Below, piece by piece: positions 44,476 through 56,991 of a DNA stretch of 64,000 nt; within the stretch, counting starts at the first letter, position 1, and every line of letters begins with the position of its first letter. The stretch is taken from the NCBI GenBank assembly GCA_027422505.1, contig JAPQWV010000006.1:10468501-10532500 (forward strand). Reading direction: 5' to 3'. This DNA is from Craterostigma plantagineum (Eukaryota > Streptophyta > Magnoliopsida > Lamiales > Linderniaceae). Both the position numbers and the translations under genes were made by a program. The notes under the pieces were generated by a model that was not told where the DNA came from, made no database searches, and saw only the letters and a program-made list of their open reading frames with translations.

Positions 44476-45785
44476 CTCAGACTCGGCGTTGGTAGGAGTC
44501 TTAGCTGCATTCTCACCGGTGTTAACCATCTCCTCGTCCTCGTCATGTTCGACCAGCCTTGCCATGCAGCAATCTTCATCCTTAGGCTCCTCGTCTTCTG
44601 AAGTGTCGTTCACCCATTCAGCTTCTTCGGTGAGTAGAACTTTCCCACTTTCCATTTTGCCGGTCATTCTGGCCTTACGATCGTAGTAGCCAGAGTCCTT
44701 CACGCGTGGGGCATGGCATTCCTTGGCAAAGTGGCCTGACTTTCCACACCGAAAGCACTTCACAGACTTTTGAGGTGCGGAGTCCTCCTCTTTCTTTGTG
44801 GGCTTAGCTTCCTCCGTGGGAGTGGTCTTTTTGGTGCTGCTAAAGGTTCTTTGGCGATTGGAGGAGGATGAGGATTTTTTCCCGATCTTCTTTGAGACCA
44901 TCTTTCTGAGCATTGCCAGTTGCTTGCTTAGATCACGAACATCTTCATCAGATTCTGTATCAGCTTCGGATCCTGAAGAGGTGTCAGATACAATAGCTGG
45001 TAGCTTCCCTTTGTGCTGTTTGGTCTTAGAGGCGGAAGATCGTTCGGTAGTCTTGTTCGAGAGGAGAGCCAGTGGGTCGACTCGAGTGTTGGTGGACTGA
45101 GGTTGCACGTAAGGAGCATAGGCAGGCAGGCTGTCGTAGAGGGCATGGATGGATGTGTTGGAGAGGTCCTTACTCTGAATCATCAACACGGCTGCATTGC
45201 CCCAATGTGGTTTGAGGCTACCAAGGAAGCGGTTGATGATATCGAATTTGTCTCTCGAGATCTTGGCTTTCTTGAGTTAATTGATGACCTTCAAGTATCG
45301 GAGGTATGTGTCACGCAACTCCTCTCCTTCATAGGCCTGGAAGTGTTCATACTACGAGAGACATGCTGATTTCCTCCCCTGAGAACTCTCAGTTGTGCCT
45401 GCCATAATTTCCACGAGTTCATCCCATATTTCCTTGGCAGTTGTGCAGCCCTCGATGTGAGCATAGACTTCGTTGCCCATAGCCTGGAAGAGGTATCCTT
45501 TGGCAGTCTCATCGACCTGTAGGCGAGCCTCTTCATCCTCATTAATGGGGCCTCTTGGAGTGCGACGTTCATCCATGGGAGGGTTGCGTTTGGTTGAGCA
45601 GGGATGATTGTTCAGAACTGTGCTGGACCGTTGAAGATGGAGTCCAGTAGGTACTGAGAGAGTGGTGCGCCTTTGTTCCTGATGAACGTGAGGAACCTGT
45701 TTGTCCATACGCTGTAATCGCCTTGTCGCAGCATTGGGGGTCTGGTGTCGGAGCCCACTGTTGAGATGTCATTTGTGGCAGACAT
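44476..45785 (-). pseudogene. gag: E4 Gag
   Basis: The start is ATG 45785 (MSATNDISTVGSDT), with PPMLRQGDYSVWTNRFLTF next. The UBN2-like capsid domain follows with ETAKGYLFQAMGNEVYAHIE, AKEIWDELVEIMAGT and YLRYLKVIN. Then come IINRFLGSLKPHWGNAAVLM and a Ser-rich linker. The CCHC knuckle CFRCGKSGHFAKEC lies near 44710-44752. An acidic tail runs to the donor at 44475. Stops near 45602, 45350 and 45280 and frame changes break the capsid half. The knuckle half is open. Confidence 0.9.
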
Positions 45786-47330
45786 GGTTGGTGCAGTCGA
45801 ATCGTCCGTGGTTTTGATCTTGTATAGATAAAAGGGTTAGTAACGAACGAGATGAGAAATATGAGTTTAACGAGTAGAGTTTGAGAAAAATTATCTAAAG
45901 AATTTCTTGGAACTAAGTGAACGAGTGTGATAGTCGAAAACGTATGAAGGGAAGTTCGGAGAAGTTATAGAAATTTAAAAACGAGATTTGAGGAGTAAAT
46001 TTTGTCAAAAGTGGTCTAGGGGGATAGGATTAAAGTGTAAGGGATCAAGACATGAATGAGTTTGAGGAAAAGTTTCAACACGAGAAAGAATTTAACACGA
46101 GAAAAAAGAATTGTGGTTTGAGAAGATGTTCGTGATTACAAGACAAATTATCCAAGAAATTTAGGTTGAGAAATTTTCGTGTTTGTGTGAGTTTAATGAA
46201 AGATTCTCGGACAGAAAAAGGAAAAACTAATTCTCTGTTGAAAATGATTTTCTCGGATTTTAAAAACTTGTAATGTGAGAAGGTTTCTCAGTTGAGGATT
46301 TTAAAACTTCGCAAGAAATTTCGCATCGAGAAAGTTTCTCGGATTTGAAAAGTCGTGGTTTTGAAAATTTTCTCGGAGGAAATAAACTTTCTCGATTGAA
46401 AATTTCTTGGATTTGACAAACTTTCTCAGTTTCAAAGAATTTATGCGGATTTGCAAACTTTCTCGGTTTTTAAGAAATTTCTCGACTTAGAAAACTTCTA
46501 GGAATAGACTTTCTCGGGTATAGAATTTCCTAGATTTTGAAAGTGAGCAGTTGAGAAAAGACGAAGTGACACAGAGGTATTTTCGCGATTTAGATAAATT
46601 CTCGGAATGAAATTTCTCTCATATAAAGATTCTCGGATTTTGAAGAGTAAGCAGTTGAGAAAAAAATGAAGTGACAGTGAAGTGAAACAGAGAAATTTTC
46701 GCGGTTTTAGAAAGATTCTTGGAGTGAAATTTCTCGGATATAAAAGTTTCTCGGATTTTGACAAGCTAGGCAGTTGAGAAAAATGGACTGAAAGTGAAAC
46801 TTTCGCGGTTTTAGAAAGATTCTCAGAATGAAATTTCTCGGATATGAAAATTTCGTGGACTTGAACGACACAGCAAGAAATTTCGCGGCCAAGAACACTA
46901 AGTTACTGTTCCATTGCTTGTCGCGAGTTTTACCAGAAATCGTCCGTTTTCACTCAAAGTCAACCAAAATCACTCAAACTTGAACCAAAACTTCAGCAAT
47001 TCTTCCCTAAACACATATTCGACCGATTTGTGAGCTAGAAACAACAAAAAAGCGGATCAAATCGACCAAAAACAAAAAGAGGCCGAGATGACTTTTCTGA
47101 GGAATTTTTGCTTCTATCTTGCTCAAAACTCGTTAAAACTGATCCAAAAGTGTTCTTAAAACATTTTAGGCATATCATCGATCTGGGAAAGGTTTTAAAC
47201 ACAAAAACGAAGTATTATAACCCCAAAACGAGCTCAAAATGCCCGAAAGTGATTTCTGCCCAAAACACCTTTGATCTTTCTCGGAATCGAACGAAACTGG
47301 ATTCAAATCAATGCAGATCGATCCACGTTT
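45786..47330 (-). other. E4 untranslated leader with TTTCTCGGAT motifs
   Basis: 1.5 kb without a gene. From 45880 to 46880, variants of AAATTTCTCGGAT, TTTCGCGG and GAGAAAG recur densely, similar to those in the spacer between pol and ORF2. Confidence 0.75.
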
Positions 47331-47342
47331 GCTCTGATACCA
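47331..47342 (-). promoter_or_regulatory. E4 primer-binding site
   Basis: TGGTATCAGAGC on -, two bases from the 5' LTR end. Confidence 0.95.
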
Positions 47343-47344
47343 CT

Positions 47345-47642
47345 TGTTGGTCCCGGTTGCACCAAACAAGGAATCAAAGAGGCTTTGATGGAATGAAAAA
47401 GGGAGAGGTTCTCACCTTCAAGTGTGTGTAGTGTGTGAAAAATAGGGTTAGCCTTTTGATCTTTGATTACTTTGAAAATAGTGTTGGTAACACCTTATAT
47501 ACCACATTAACCCTAGGTATATTAAGGCCCAATCACTAAAGTTTAACTATTTACATTCTAGTACAAAGCCCAAGCTAAAAGAATAATTACAAAATTAATC
47601 CCAAGACTTAAACTATTTACACAATCTATAAATATCCTAACA
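47345..47642 (-). repeat. E4 5' LTR (298 bp)
   Basis: Matches the 3' LTR at all but about four positions. The TATA inverted repeat is at 47497-47522. Confidence 0.95.
47497..47522. promoter_or_regulatory. TATA-box inverted repeat (E4 5' LTR)
   Basis: ATATACC, 12-nt spacer, GGTATAT; identical to the E4 3' LTR copy. Confidence 0.5.
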
Positions 47643-47647
47643 GTAAG

Positions 47648-48558
47648 CTACAGTGTAAAAGATTTAGAAAAATTTCCTAAGTGTTGAAGTTGAAAGCGTG
47701 ACTGTAGTCGATCAATTTTACGATCGAGAAAAATTCCGTGTAAATTTACGATCGAGAAATTACGTCTCAGGTAAATTTACTATCGAAAAATTTTCTTCGA
47801 TTGAATAAAATTTTTCGATTCGAAATTTGTCGAGCGGAATGTGATTTTCGATTGAAAGTAGAAGTTTTCTGCTGCGATATATTTTTATCGAGAAATTAAT
47901 CAACGAAAGACTAAGTCAAACATCGAGAAATTTTCCGATCAATTAGGTCCTAAGCGGGGAATTTTACGATCGAAAAATTAAGTGTTGAAAAATTAATTTT
48001 TCGCTGCTAAATTTTTGCGACCAAATTGAAATTAAATCGAAAATTCTATTTTGCGATAGTAAATTTTACGCTCGATTTCAATTTGCATCTAAATTGTCTA
48101 CTCAGTGCATAAGTTTTTCGCTCGCAGAAAATTATAATTGGATTTTTCGATGGTAAGTGTAACGGTTAAAATCTTTTATCATGATGACTAAATCAAAATT
48201 TTGCGATCGAAAGCTAAATCGACACAAATAGTATCTCAATTGAATTGGAATTCAATTAAGATTATTTGCGATCGACAAAGTTCTTCGATAGCTTCAAAAC
48301 TTCAAAACCCAGTTTCATCTAAACTCGTTTTAATGAAACAGTATACGTTTAACTAGTTTTTGAAGAACAGTCGAAAATTTTTTACTAATCATGCGAAAAA
48401 CTACAGAATGCAAATGCAAGTCAAGTTATAACATTCGCAATCGTTAACCGAATCGAATTTCTACCTTAATCAGACGATTTGGAGTGAAAAATCGAAAGTT
48501 TTTGAAGGATTTTGTATCGTCTGAGAAAGTTTTGCGAGAGAGAGTTTTTTTCCGATTG
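47648..48558 (-). other. E3 spacer between E4 and S2
   Basis: Non-coding, AT-rich, packed with TTACGATCGAGAAATT-like motifs (for example 47720, 47750, 47940, 47970). Confidence 0.75.
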
Positions 48559-48865
48559 GGTTTTGTAACGACCCTACTTTCCTAATTAATTTATTTGGCG
48601 GATTTCCCCAACGGAAGCTACGGAAAACCCATTTAATAAAAACTTTTTAAATAAAATATATACATATCATAAAAATGTTGTTTTACAAAAGGTATCTTTA
48701 CACGGGCCGGAGCCCCAAAAATCAAAATATCTAAAGTCGCTCCACAGGTCGCATCCATGTACCGCCCTTGCCCTCAAAAGCCTGTGGAGTCACCGCCACC
48801 AGCCGCTAGCCTAGTCCTGACGTTCTCCGACGTCGGACTCTTCATGACCTACAACACATAAAGGC

Positions 48866-48882
48866 CTGAGCGATATGCTCAG
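48866..48882 (-). promoter_or_regulatory. Conserved LTR hairpin (S2)
   Basis: CTGAGC, 5-nt loop, GCTCAG. The stem core is shared with E5 and S1, the loop is different. Confidence 0.55.
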
Positions 48883-49729
48883 TAGGTGAATTCATGCAAG
48901 TGCAGCGTGCTCTCACCCCCAACCCGACACCTCACGCATGGTATAATGCAATGCACGCTCGTTCCTACAATCTACTCTATCTCAATATCAGGGCCCTAGG
49001 TTAGACTCGGCACCCCCGCGCGCAAAAGACTAATGGGTAGCTACTCCCAAGTCTCGCGGCAGTCGACGCTAGTAGTGCACTGAACGATCACGCCAGTGTC
49101 CTCCTACCAGGTCGCTCCGCACCAACCCACAACCGAAATCCCACTCGACGGTTTTGCACCCCGGGTTGCGCTACCACGCTCTCCCCGGGTAGACAGATCG
49201 ATCACGCCTGTCTGCCGTCCCTGAGCTAAATATAAGTTGGTTTACACCTCAGGCTGCTCACACCTGAGTAGACAGATCGATCACGCCTGTCTCCCACCAG
49301 GTGCCCTGCGAGTCTAACCTCATCCTCACAATCATCTCATTCTACCCCACTCAATAACCCCGAAGGGTGTCACCACCATTGTGGTCATCATCTCCCAAAA
49401 CATCGTGATATGACGTGACATGCCGTGCATATGTCATGAAACACATAAAATAATTGCACGTTATGCCATTTTCGTAAATAAAATCACATATGTCATTTCT
49501 CGCCGTAGTAATAATATTTACATTTCGTATCTACCCCAAGTATCGAAAGCCTTCTAACACCTATTGCTCACAATTACTTAAGTATAGAGTTGGGCCTAAT
49601 TTAAACTAAAGCCCATTCTTGAAATTAATTATAAGTCAACTCAGGGAATGGGCCTAGATTCCGGTCGAAGCCCAACTAACGCTAAGCCTCAAGTCAACCT
49701 TCAATGTGGTCAACTTCCAAACAATTGGA

Positions 49730-50390
49730 ATCGCCCGTTTTCGCCTTGATCGGAAATGGCCGATTGGGGGTATTGATGGAAATCGGCCGATTTGAGGGCT
49801 CACGGGGATCGCACGATTTGGGATCGACTAGGAATCGCCCGATTTGTTTTGAATTTTAGGAGGGTCAAATCGTGGGACAAATCGCCCGATTTGGGGCCTG
49901 ACGGAATTTGCCCGATTCGAGGGTTCAATGAAATCGCCTGAAATGGGATTTGCTGGGAATCGCCCGATTCGACGACCGCTTGTCGATTTGCCGATTTTCG
50001 CCCGATTCCTCACGATGCTAGGTTTGCCCGATTTGGAGCAACAGCTCGCCGATTTCATGGTTGTACGACACGTGTTGCAGCGAGAATTTGCCCGACCTTA
50101 TTTCAGCATAACTCACCCGATTTTGTGCAGCGCTCGATTGATTTCGCCCGATTTGTGGAGACTAAATTGATTTCTGGCTAAAATCGCCCAATTTTTGAGT
50201 CATGTTAAATTCGTCTGATTGGAGCAAATACAATCTTCTCAAATTCGGTACTTCCCAAATCGCCCGAAACTAAGTCCATCTAACCTCCTAAATTCATGTG
50301 TCCTAAAATCGCACAATTTCTTTACCATATACACACGCTACCTTCAATCACTAACTAATCGCCCGATTTAGCCTATTCACTCGAACTTGA
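49730..50390. repeat. TCGCCCGATTT motif array in S2
   Basis: About 20 copies or near-copies at ~20-45 bp spacing. The motif is the same as in E5 although the flanking LTR sequence is largely different. Nearby, 49190-49290, GTAGACAGATCGATCACGCC occurs twice. Confidence 0.8.
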
Positions 50391-51314
50391 CCATATACCC
50401 GAATGATCTCCTAAGCGTGTAACCTGTATAATCACTCTAAAACCCATATGTTGAGTTCGAATCATTGGCACATAGCATCGAATAATAATTCAAAGTCAAA
50501 ATCAAAATCGAAGGTCCATTATTTCGAACCTAAATGGTCGAGACCACTCAAGTTCGAAATCTCGAACACACTTTATGTGTTGTAGGTGAAGAAATCCACC
50601 TACCGATCTTCCGAGCTAATTCCTAATGGGTTGTTGATGATGTTGAGCTAACCAAACTTCTATTTCTCCTTAGTTTCGTCCACTTCCTATCGTGCTCCAC
50701 CCTCGGCTAATTCATCACAGTGCAAACAAAATGTGATATACATGTATAAACTAGTAGAAGGATTATGCGTTAGATAAGGATCTTACCTTTCTAACTTAGT
50801 TTGGAAATTTCCTAGGTCAAGAAATCGGATGGAGCTTGCCTAAGTTTGCCTTCTTTGTTGATCGACTTCTCTCTACCACCCTTCCTTGGTGTTTTCGTTG
50901 TTTGACCCTTTAGAAATGGGAAATTTTACTTTATTTGTGTATCTAGTACACGATTTCTTCTTAGGCTAATTAATAATTACTTTGGTGTTAAATATCAAGT
51001 GAAAGCATGGTCTCCACGTTGGTTTCCCATGAATTAAGGAACTTGGTCCTTGTCTTTATCTTTAAATTCATTTGGGCCAATCCAACCTCTCTTGGGCCTT
51101 TCTATATTAATTTCTCTATTACCTAATTACCCCCAATTTGGGCCTTTTCTTAGTCATTTGTGCTCTAGTACTTATTTGGTCTATTTTATTCCCTCTTGGG
51201 CCCAAATAGCATTCCGGCTAAATTTCGCAGAATTACTTTTGTTCGAAAATCATCTTCATTAATTTCGGTCATTACAAAAATAATCCCGTATAAAATTACG
51301 GGTGTTACAGATTT

Positions 51315-52210
51315 TGCGTGAGAAAAAGTTTTTCGACTGACAAAAGTTAAACTTTTATTAACTAGCATTAATTTGTTTTCGGGCTTGTGATTTGACATTT
51401 TGCGATTTAATGGATCAGGCCCATTACTATTTGCAATTCAAATTTTTCGATCGCAAATTATCGTGGTTGATCAAAATCGATCCCGACACTGTTTACGATC
51501 GAGAAACTTTAGATTGCGAATTAGTTCTAGTATCCAGTTTCTCGATAGTAAGTTCTTCTAAAGAATTTCAGATTGACCCCTATTTCAAAATAAAACCCAT
51601 TGTAAGGCTCCCCTTAGTAATTAAAATAAATGCAATTAACTCCCTGAATTTTCTGTGTAGTAACGTCTAGCTCCCCTGGCAGAAATTTAAAAATCTGTAC
51701 CACTTAGAGATAAGCGTTAGTAATAATGGAGTTATTCAACAATTATTTTTGGCAATTTTATCTTTGAAATATTTGGTCTTGTGTCTAGCTCCTCTCTTTG
51801 TAGTGTCGACGTCTCGCTCCTTAATTTTGAAAGATCTGAAATACTCAGAGAAAAAACGTCAAAAATATTTGGAGCTAATCTACGAGTCTTATACTTGCTC
51901 CCCTCAAATGATGCACAAGAATTGACTAATTATGCAAGCATATAAAATCAATTCAAGTCACGAGCACACAAATTTACCAAGTAAGCATGTATACATGGTC
52001 CCCGAAAACATGTACTTTAAAATATTGTGTGAGGGTAGAAGCAATGAAAAATTTATCGCATTTAAACAATTCAGTACCAATGCAATCTAAAATTGCATTT
52101 AGAATGTGCGATACACTAAAGAAATTCGCATTTATTCAATTCAACGCATAAGAAACATAACATTTCATGTCAAACTGTGTGAATTTTATTATTTATTATT
52201 ATTATTTTAT

Positions 52211-52252
<42 letters not shown>

Positions 52253-53767
52253 CTATTATTAAAGTATGGGGTCAGATTATTTTGCTTCGATCAATCGTCA
52301 CGCCTAAAATTTTACGAGACATTTGAAAGAAGAAAATGCCGTCAAGTCATGTCGTCAAACTAAAGTCCTAAGTTCATAGACTGGCCCATTTCGACAACTC
52401 TCACTAGGTTCGCTTTTGCTCTCAATTATAGCTATCTTGGGATTTTATATTTTTATCACTCAAGTCAACACAAGCAATTTTAAGTAATTTACCTGTGATC
52501 GAGGCATTTTTAATCATTTCACCTAAGCGAGAGACCGTCTATGTGGAATGAAAGGGTTGTAAGGGTTATAATTTGGCTAGGACTTAGAACGGAAGAAACT
52601 TAAAGGAAAGTGAGCTTATCTCTTCATCGTCTTCCAATTCTACGTCCGTCTCCTTTTTTTTCGGCGTCTTTCATCTTTTCAATCTTTTCTCCCTCTTTTT
52701 CTTTTAAGAACTATTCCTTTTTATGTTATGCTCAAGCTGAAGCTCCGCTTCTCCATGAGGCTCTAGGAGATTATTGTAGGCGAAGTTCTTTTTGTTGGTT
52801 CTCGGGCCGATACCATGCTCCTCTTCTCTTAATCCCTACAGAGGTTTCAGAGATGATCAATTTGGAGAAGTTCTCGGTTATGGAATTCGAACCCGAGGCT
52901 GCACTCCTCTTCTCGTTTCCCGATATAAGACCAGATTATCGTTGGAGAAGTTCACTTCGTGGTGCTCCTCTTCCAGTCGTTCTGACGCGCGTACGAGATT
53001 GTCGTTGGAGAAGTTCACAGCAGGAACCATGCCACTTTCTACAAGGTAGTCGGAAGGCCGGGTCCTTTGGTCTGATTTTTGCGCGTTGAGCAATGCCTTC
53101 TTTTGTCATCATCTTACTTTTTCTTTTGTTACCTCCCCCTCCTTTTTCTCGTTTGAACAACCATTCGAAGAGTATAGAGTTCGGTTGAAGGCTGGGAATG
53201 GGTTTCAAATGAAGAAAAAGACGTCGGAGAAGGCTCAAAGTGGATGACTAAGGGCTAACGTGGGGGAATTTATATAAGGCCGAATGAGGAATATCCTAAA
53301 CTCCCTTATCATTTTCCTGACGATCTAACGCAAGATAAGTATGACACCAAGAATCACTAGGTAAGACAAGTAATTTATGTGTGACTCGCTCGAGAAGTAG
53401 ATCCAAAGAAAGGAAAAAGGAACAAGGCTTGAATCCTCACGCATGTAGAGTGACTTTGTGTCTAGTGGAACAATCAAATGACCTTTTAGACACAAGAATG
53501 CGACTTAGACTGACAAATTTTAAGCAACTAAATCGATCGCATGTCGGGGTAAAATTCTAAGTGACTTTAGATCAAAGCATCCTAAAGGATTTCGTCATAC
53601 CCCTTTATATTATATATAGAAATATATATTATATATTTTTATTATTATTAATATTATTATATTATTATTATTTTTTATTATTTTTATCACGCAAATAAGG
53701 ACAAATAAGCATAGAAAACACATAGAATAGAGCATGTGATAGCACAGAAGATCAGGTAATGCACATA
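51315..53767 (-). other. E3 spacer next to pol, with repeats
   Basis: No supported gene. Contents are: TCGATCGAGAAA motifs at 51330-51560; an (AT)n tract with ATT repeats at 52186-52265; a region at 52770-53030 with three spaced copies of TTGGAGAAGTTC at uneven (~70-150 bp) intervals; and an (ATT)n tract at 53630-53690. A 159-codon + ORF over the repeat region has no recognisable domain. Confidence 0.65.
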
Positions 53768-54487
53768 TTACGGAAGATTCAACATGCCTAATTTTCCGAC
53801 AAGGAATTGAAATCGTTTCTCATCCAAGGCCTTGATGAAAATGTCGGCTAGTTGAAACTCCGTGTTCACAAAGTACATCTCTATCGTGCCTTTTTCTACG
53901 TGATCTTTGATAAAATGATATCTAATGTCTATGTGTTTTGTGCGGGAATGATGAACAGGATTGCAAGTAATGGTGATTGCACTCTGAATATCACTATATA
54001 TGGGTATATTATTTAGACTGTACCCATAGTCGCGAAGCTGTGTCTGCATCCACAGCATCTGTGAGCAACAGCTGGCGGCAGCTACGTATTCTGCTTCGGC
54101 CGTCGAAGTGGACACACGGTTCTGCTTTTTGGATGACCAGCAAACCAGCTTTTCGCCTAGAAATTGAGCGCCACCGGACGTGCTTTTCCTGACCATTCGG
54201 CAACCTGCATAGTCAGCGTCAGTGTAGCCGATAAGTTTAAAATTCGTACCCTTTGGATACCATAGGCCAAGGGTAGGGGTGCCCTTAAGGTAGCGTAAAA
54301 TTCTTTTGACTGCGAGCATATGGGATTCTTTGGGATCAGCTTGAAAACGGGCACACAAGCAGGTAGCAAACATGATATCCGACAGGCTCGAAGTGAGGTA
54401 GAGAAGAGATCCAATAATACTGCGATACAGTGTGATGTCGACCGATTTTCCAGAGGGGTTGGCATCCAACTTGCAGGTTGGTGACAT
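53768..54487 (-). pseudogene. pol: E3 RNase H
   Basis: Open for 239 codons. Begins in the connection region ([39 protein letters not shown]). Then IGYTDADYAGCRMVRKSTSG holds the first Asp, [20 protein letters not shown] the Glu and NIPIYSDIQSAITITC the next Asp. It ends LADIFIKALDEKRFQFLVGK then LGMLNLP, the usual Copia Pol end. The preceding RT is in a different frame (break near 54530). Confidence 0.95.
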
Positions 54488-54528
54488 AGTAGTGTTGAGA
54501 GGCTTGCTCTGGTCTTGATGAAACTTCT

Positions 54529-55416
54529 TTAGAATATCTTGATGTATTTTCTCTGACTGATGAAAATTCCATCATTGAGCTGCCTGACTTGAAGGCCTAA
54601 GAAAAATTGCATCTCTCCCATGTGACTCATCTCGAATTTGCTCTTCATGAGATCTCCATACTTCTTGCAAAGCCGAGGATTTGTTGATCCGAAGATGATG
54701 TCATCGACGTATACTTGGACGACCATCAGATCTTTGTCATGCCATTTAATGAAGAGGGTTGTGTCTATCGTTCCTCGTATGAATCCAGACTTCACGAGGA
54801 AATCACTCAGGACATCGTACCAAGCACGTGGGGCTTGTTTTAGTCCATAGAGAGCTTTGTCCAAGCGATAGACGTAATCGGGATGTTCTTGATCAGCGAA
54901 ACCTTTCGGCTGAGCGACGTAGGCTTCTTCTTTTAACACGCCATTGAGAAAGGCAGTTTTAACATCCATCTGATAGACTTTAAAGTCTTTGTGAGCCGCA
55001 TAAGCCAGCAGGAGGCGGATAGCTTCGATACGGGCAACATGAGCATAAGCTTCGTCATAGTCGATGCCTTCCTGTTGATTGTATCCCTTTGCAACTAGCC
55101 TTCCTTTGTTCCGGATCACTTCACCATCTTCATTTTTCTTATTCTTGAAAACCCATTTAGTTCCGACCATTGTTTTCCCATTTAGTTCTGCTACTTTGGT
55201 AGGCTCGTTTTGGCTCAGGAAGCAACTAAAAAGAATGTGTTGACGACGTGTCCTCACACCAACCGAAGGATCGCCAATTATCTGATCAACCGAGTGGCCT
55301 CTCGTCCACTTGCACTCATGAGGCAAGGCTGAAGTCGATGCGTCAGCTATCTGTGGATCTAGACTGCCTATAGTCTCCGATTGATCATTTATTATGAGGA
55401 AGTTCCAATACTGCAC
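54529..55416 (-). pseudogene. pol: E3 reverse transcriptase
   Basis: Motifs are [77 protein letters not shown] and the catalytic [18 protein letters not shown] with both Asp. [20 protein letters not shown] follows. An upstream piece ([17 protein letters not shown]) has lost ~45 codons that E4 has between its PSRVAEALN and IIGTKW motifs. The frame breaks at the 3' end (YIKIF). Confidence 0.95.
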
Positions 55417-55920
55417 TTGGATTGATCGTCTCTGATGATACTTCCTCGATGAAAACTGTAGGTTCTTCGGTGTTCTGTGGCAATTCTGAATCGGGCGGGG
55501 TAGAGGTGTGAGTTGAACTTGGTACGCCGGTCTCGTTCGGTAGAGAATCCATTGTAGGTGTAGTCGTGTATGACCGATATACCGGTTCGAAGAGAGAATC
55601 CAAATCGTCTATTGCAAGTCTCGTTGCTTCGTCTGACACTGTAAATCTCATAATAAGTACCTAAAGATTCATAGTGAACTTCGATGGGAATTTCTCTTGA
55701 ATTGACCAGAAGCCATTTCTGCCACTTCGTGGAAAGTGACATTATAGCTTTCCTTAATAGTTCGGTTGGACTTGATGTATACTCGGTACGCTTTTGATGT
55801 TGAAGAATACCCGACAAATGTAGCTTCGAATGCTTTAGGGTCGAACTTTGCACGTTGCTCTCGGTCGTTCGCCACAAAGCACTTGCACCCGAAGACTTTA
55901 AGGAAAGAGATGTTGGGCAC
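55385..55920 (-). pseudogene. pol: E3 integrase C-terminus and linker to RT
   Basis: PNISFLKVFGCKCFVANDRE and FVGYSSTSKAYRVYIKSNRT match the Copia integrase C-terminal region (to 55669). A frame change is followed by an acidic, Pro/Thr-rich linker ([20 protein letters not shown]). The homologous region of E1 ends at the MAS codon of EVAEMAS, where its deletion starts. Confidence 0.85.
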
Positions 55921-55921
55921 T

Positions 55922-56587
55922 CTATTTATTATTCACAATCTCGTACGGAGTCTTGTTGAACCGTTTGTGAACCACCGTCCTGTTTTGAGTAAAACAAGCG
56001 GTATTGACTGCTTCAGCCCATAGAAAGTGCGGAAGTCCCGATTGGATAAGCATTGTATGAGCGGCTTCCACTAGTGTTCGATTTTTCCTTTCAACGACCC
56101 CATTTTGTTGAGGTGTTTTGGCGGCTGAAAATTGTTGACTTATTCCAAGTTTCTGATAAAACTCACTGAGGTGATTGTTCTTGAACTCAGTGCCGTTGTC
56201 TGTTCGAACAACTTGAATAGTCTGTTGCAGCAGATTTTGAGTTGTGTTCACAAAATTGATAATCAAGTTACCAGTCTCATTTTTCGTTCGGAGGAACTTT
56301 GTCCACGTGTAGCGAGAATAGTCATCTACAATCACTAGGACATACTTTCTTCCATTGATACTCTGAGTCTGCATCGGACCACAGAGATCCATGCGAGTTA
56401 GTTCCAATGGTCGAGAAGTAGACGCAATTTGCTTGACGTGATGAGATGCTCGCTTCATTTTTCCTATGTGACATGCCGAACAATTATGCTCCCTTTGTAG
56501 TTGTATAGTTGGAAGACCGTGAACCAACTTTTTCGTAGAAAGACGTTGGAGAGTTTTCATGTTTAGATGAGACAGTCTTGATGCCAT
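55922..56587 (-). pseudogene. pol: E3 integrase core
   Basis: Open for 221 codons. LSHLNMKTLQRLSTKKLVHG and CSACHIGKMKRASHH give the zinc-binding region. LTRMDLCGPMQ holds the first Asp, [20 protein letters not shown] the second, and [19 protein letters not shown] the Glu. PHFLWAEAVNTACFTQNRTV follows. It ends at a stop after EIVNNK near 55922, and is out of frame with the upstream piece by a single-base change at LWHQ. Confidence 0.95.
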
Positions 56588-56991
56588 AGGCTGTTCCTTT
56601 GTAAATCAATCTGAGAAATGAGGCATACAGCTGTCGAGGGCCACACAGACGTCAGGTTGATCGTGTAAAGATTGGATCTCCGAAGTCCTTGAAGGAGTTC
56701 TGTGTCCTGACTATCCAAAATTCTACACCGGTCAGCATGGAAGATCACCTGGAAGCCTTTGTCACAGATGTGGCATATGCTGAACAAGTTATGGCGGAGG
56801 CCTTCGACGTATGAGACATCTTTGATGGTCAGATTCTTCAGAATGATACCCCCAAGTCCTAGAATCGGGGCTGAATCGTTGTTCCCAAATCTGACTTTGC
56901 CGTTTGGTCGGTCTTTGTAGTTGCTCAGCAGCTCTTGACTACCAGTCATGTGTGTGGAGCAACCAGAGTCGAGGTACCACACATGATGGAT
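56563..56991 (-). pseudogene. pol: E3 protease and GAG-pre-integrase start
   Basis: Starts IHHVWYLDSGCSTHMTGSQE directly after the acceptor TTGTTTTTGCAG, with the DSG active site. APILGLGGIILKNLTIKDVS, YVEGLRHNLFSICHICDKGF and LYTINLTSVWPSTAVCL follow. Read upstream without splicing, the codons FLQ before IHH are the acceptor itself. Confidence 0.9.

Larger units (their letters stand above)
23072..47642 (-). mobile_element. E4: second-family giant Copia element (~14.4 kb without E5)
   Basis: The LTRs, 23072-23368 and 47345-47642, differ at about four positions by eye. The flanks GTTAG (23067-23071) and GTAAG (47643-47647) form a 5-bp duplication with one change. Order on -: 5' LTR, primer site, leader, gag, coding intron, pol, spacer, ORF2, polypurine tract, 3' LTR. 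It shares architecture with E3 but its LTRs and proteins are clearly diverged, so it is a separate family of the same SIRE-like lineage. E5 is inserted in the middle of ORF2. The integrase-RT frame is open for 783 codons, but other parts are broken. Confidence 0.9.
48564..51309 (-). mobile_element. S2: solo LTR of a Ty3/Gypsy (Tekay/Del-like) element
   Basis: On - it starts TGTAACACCCGTAAT and ends GGGTCGTTACA; length 2,746 bp. The flanks GGTTT (48559-48563) and GATTT (51310-51314) form a 5-bp duplication with one change. It contains a hairpin CTGAGC/GCTCAG (48866-48882) followed on - by TTTATGTGTTGTAGGT, and a TCGCCCGATT array (49730-50390), as in E5. No internal region is present. Confidence 0.85.

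Noticed and set aside
52610..53089. 159-codon + ORF in the E3 spacer
   Set aside because: It spans short repeats, has no recognisable domain and is antisense to the element. A fortuitous frame is more likely.
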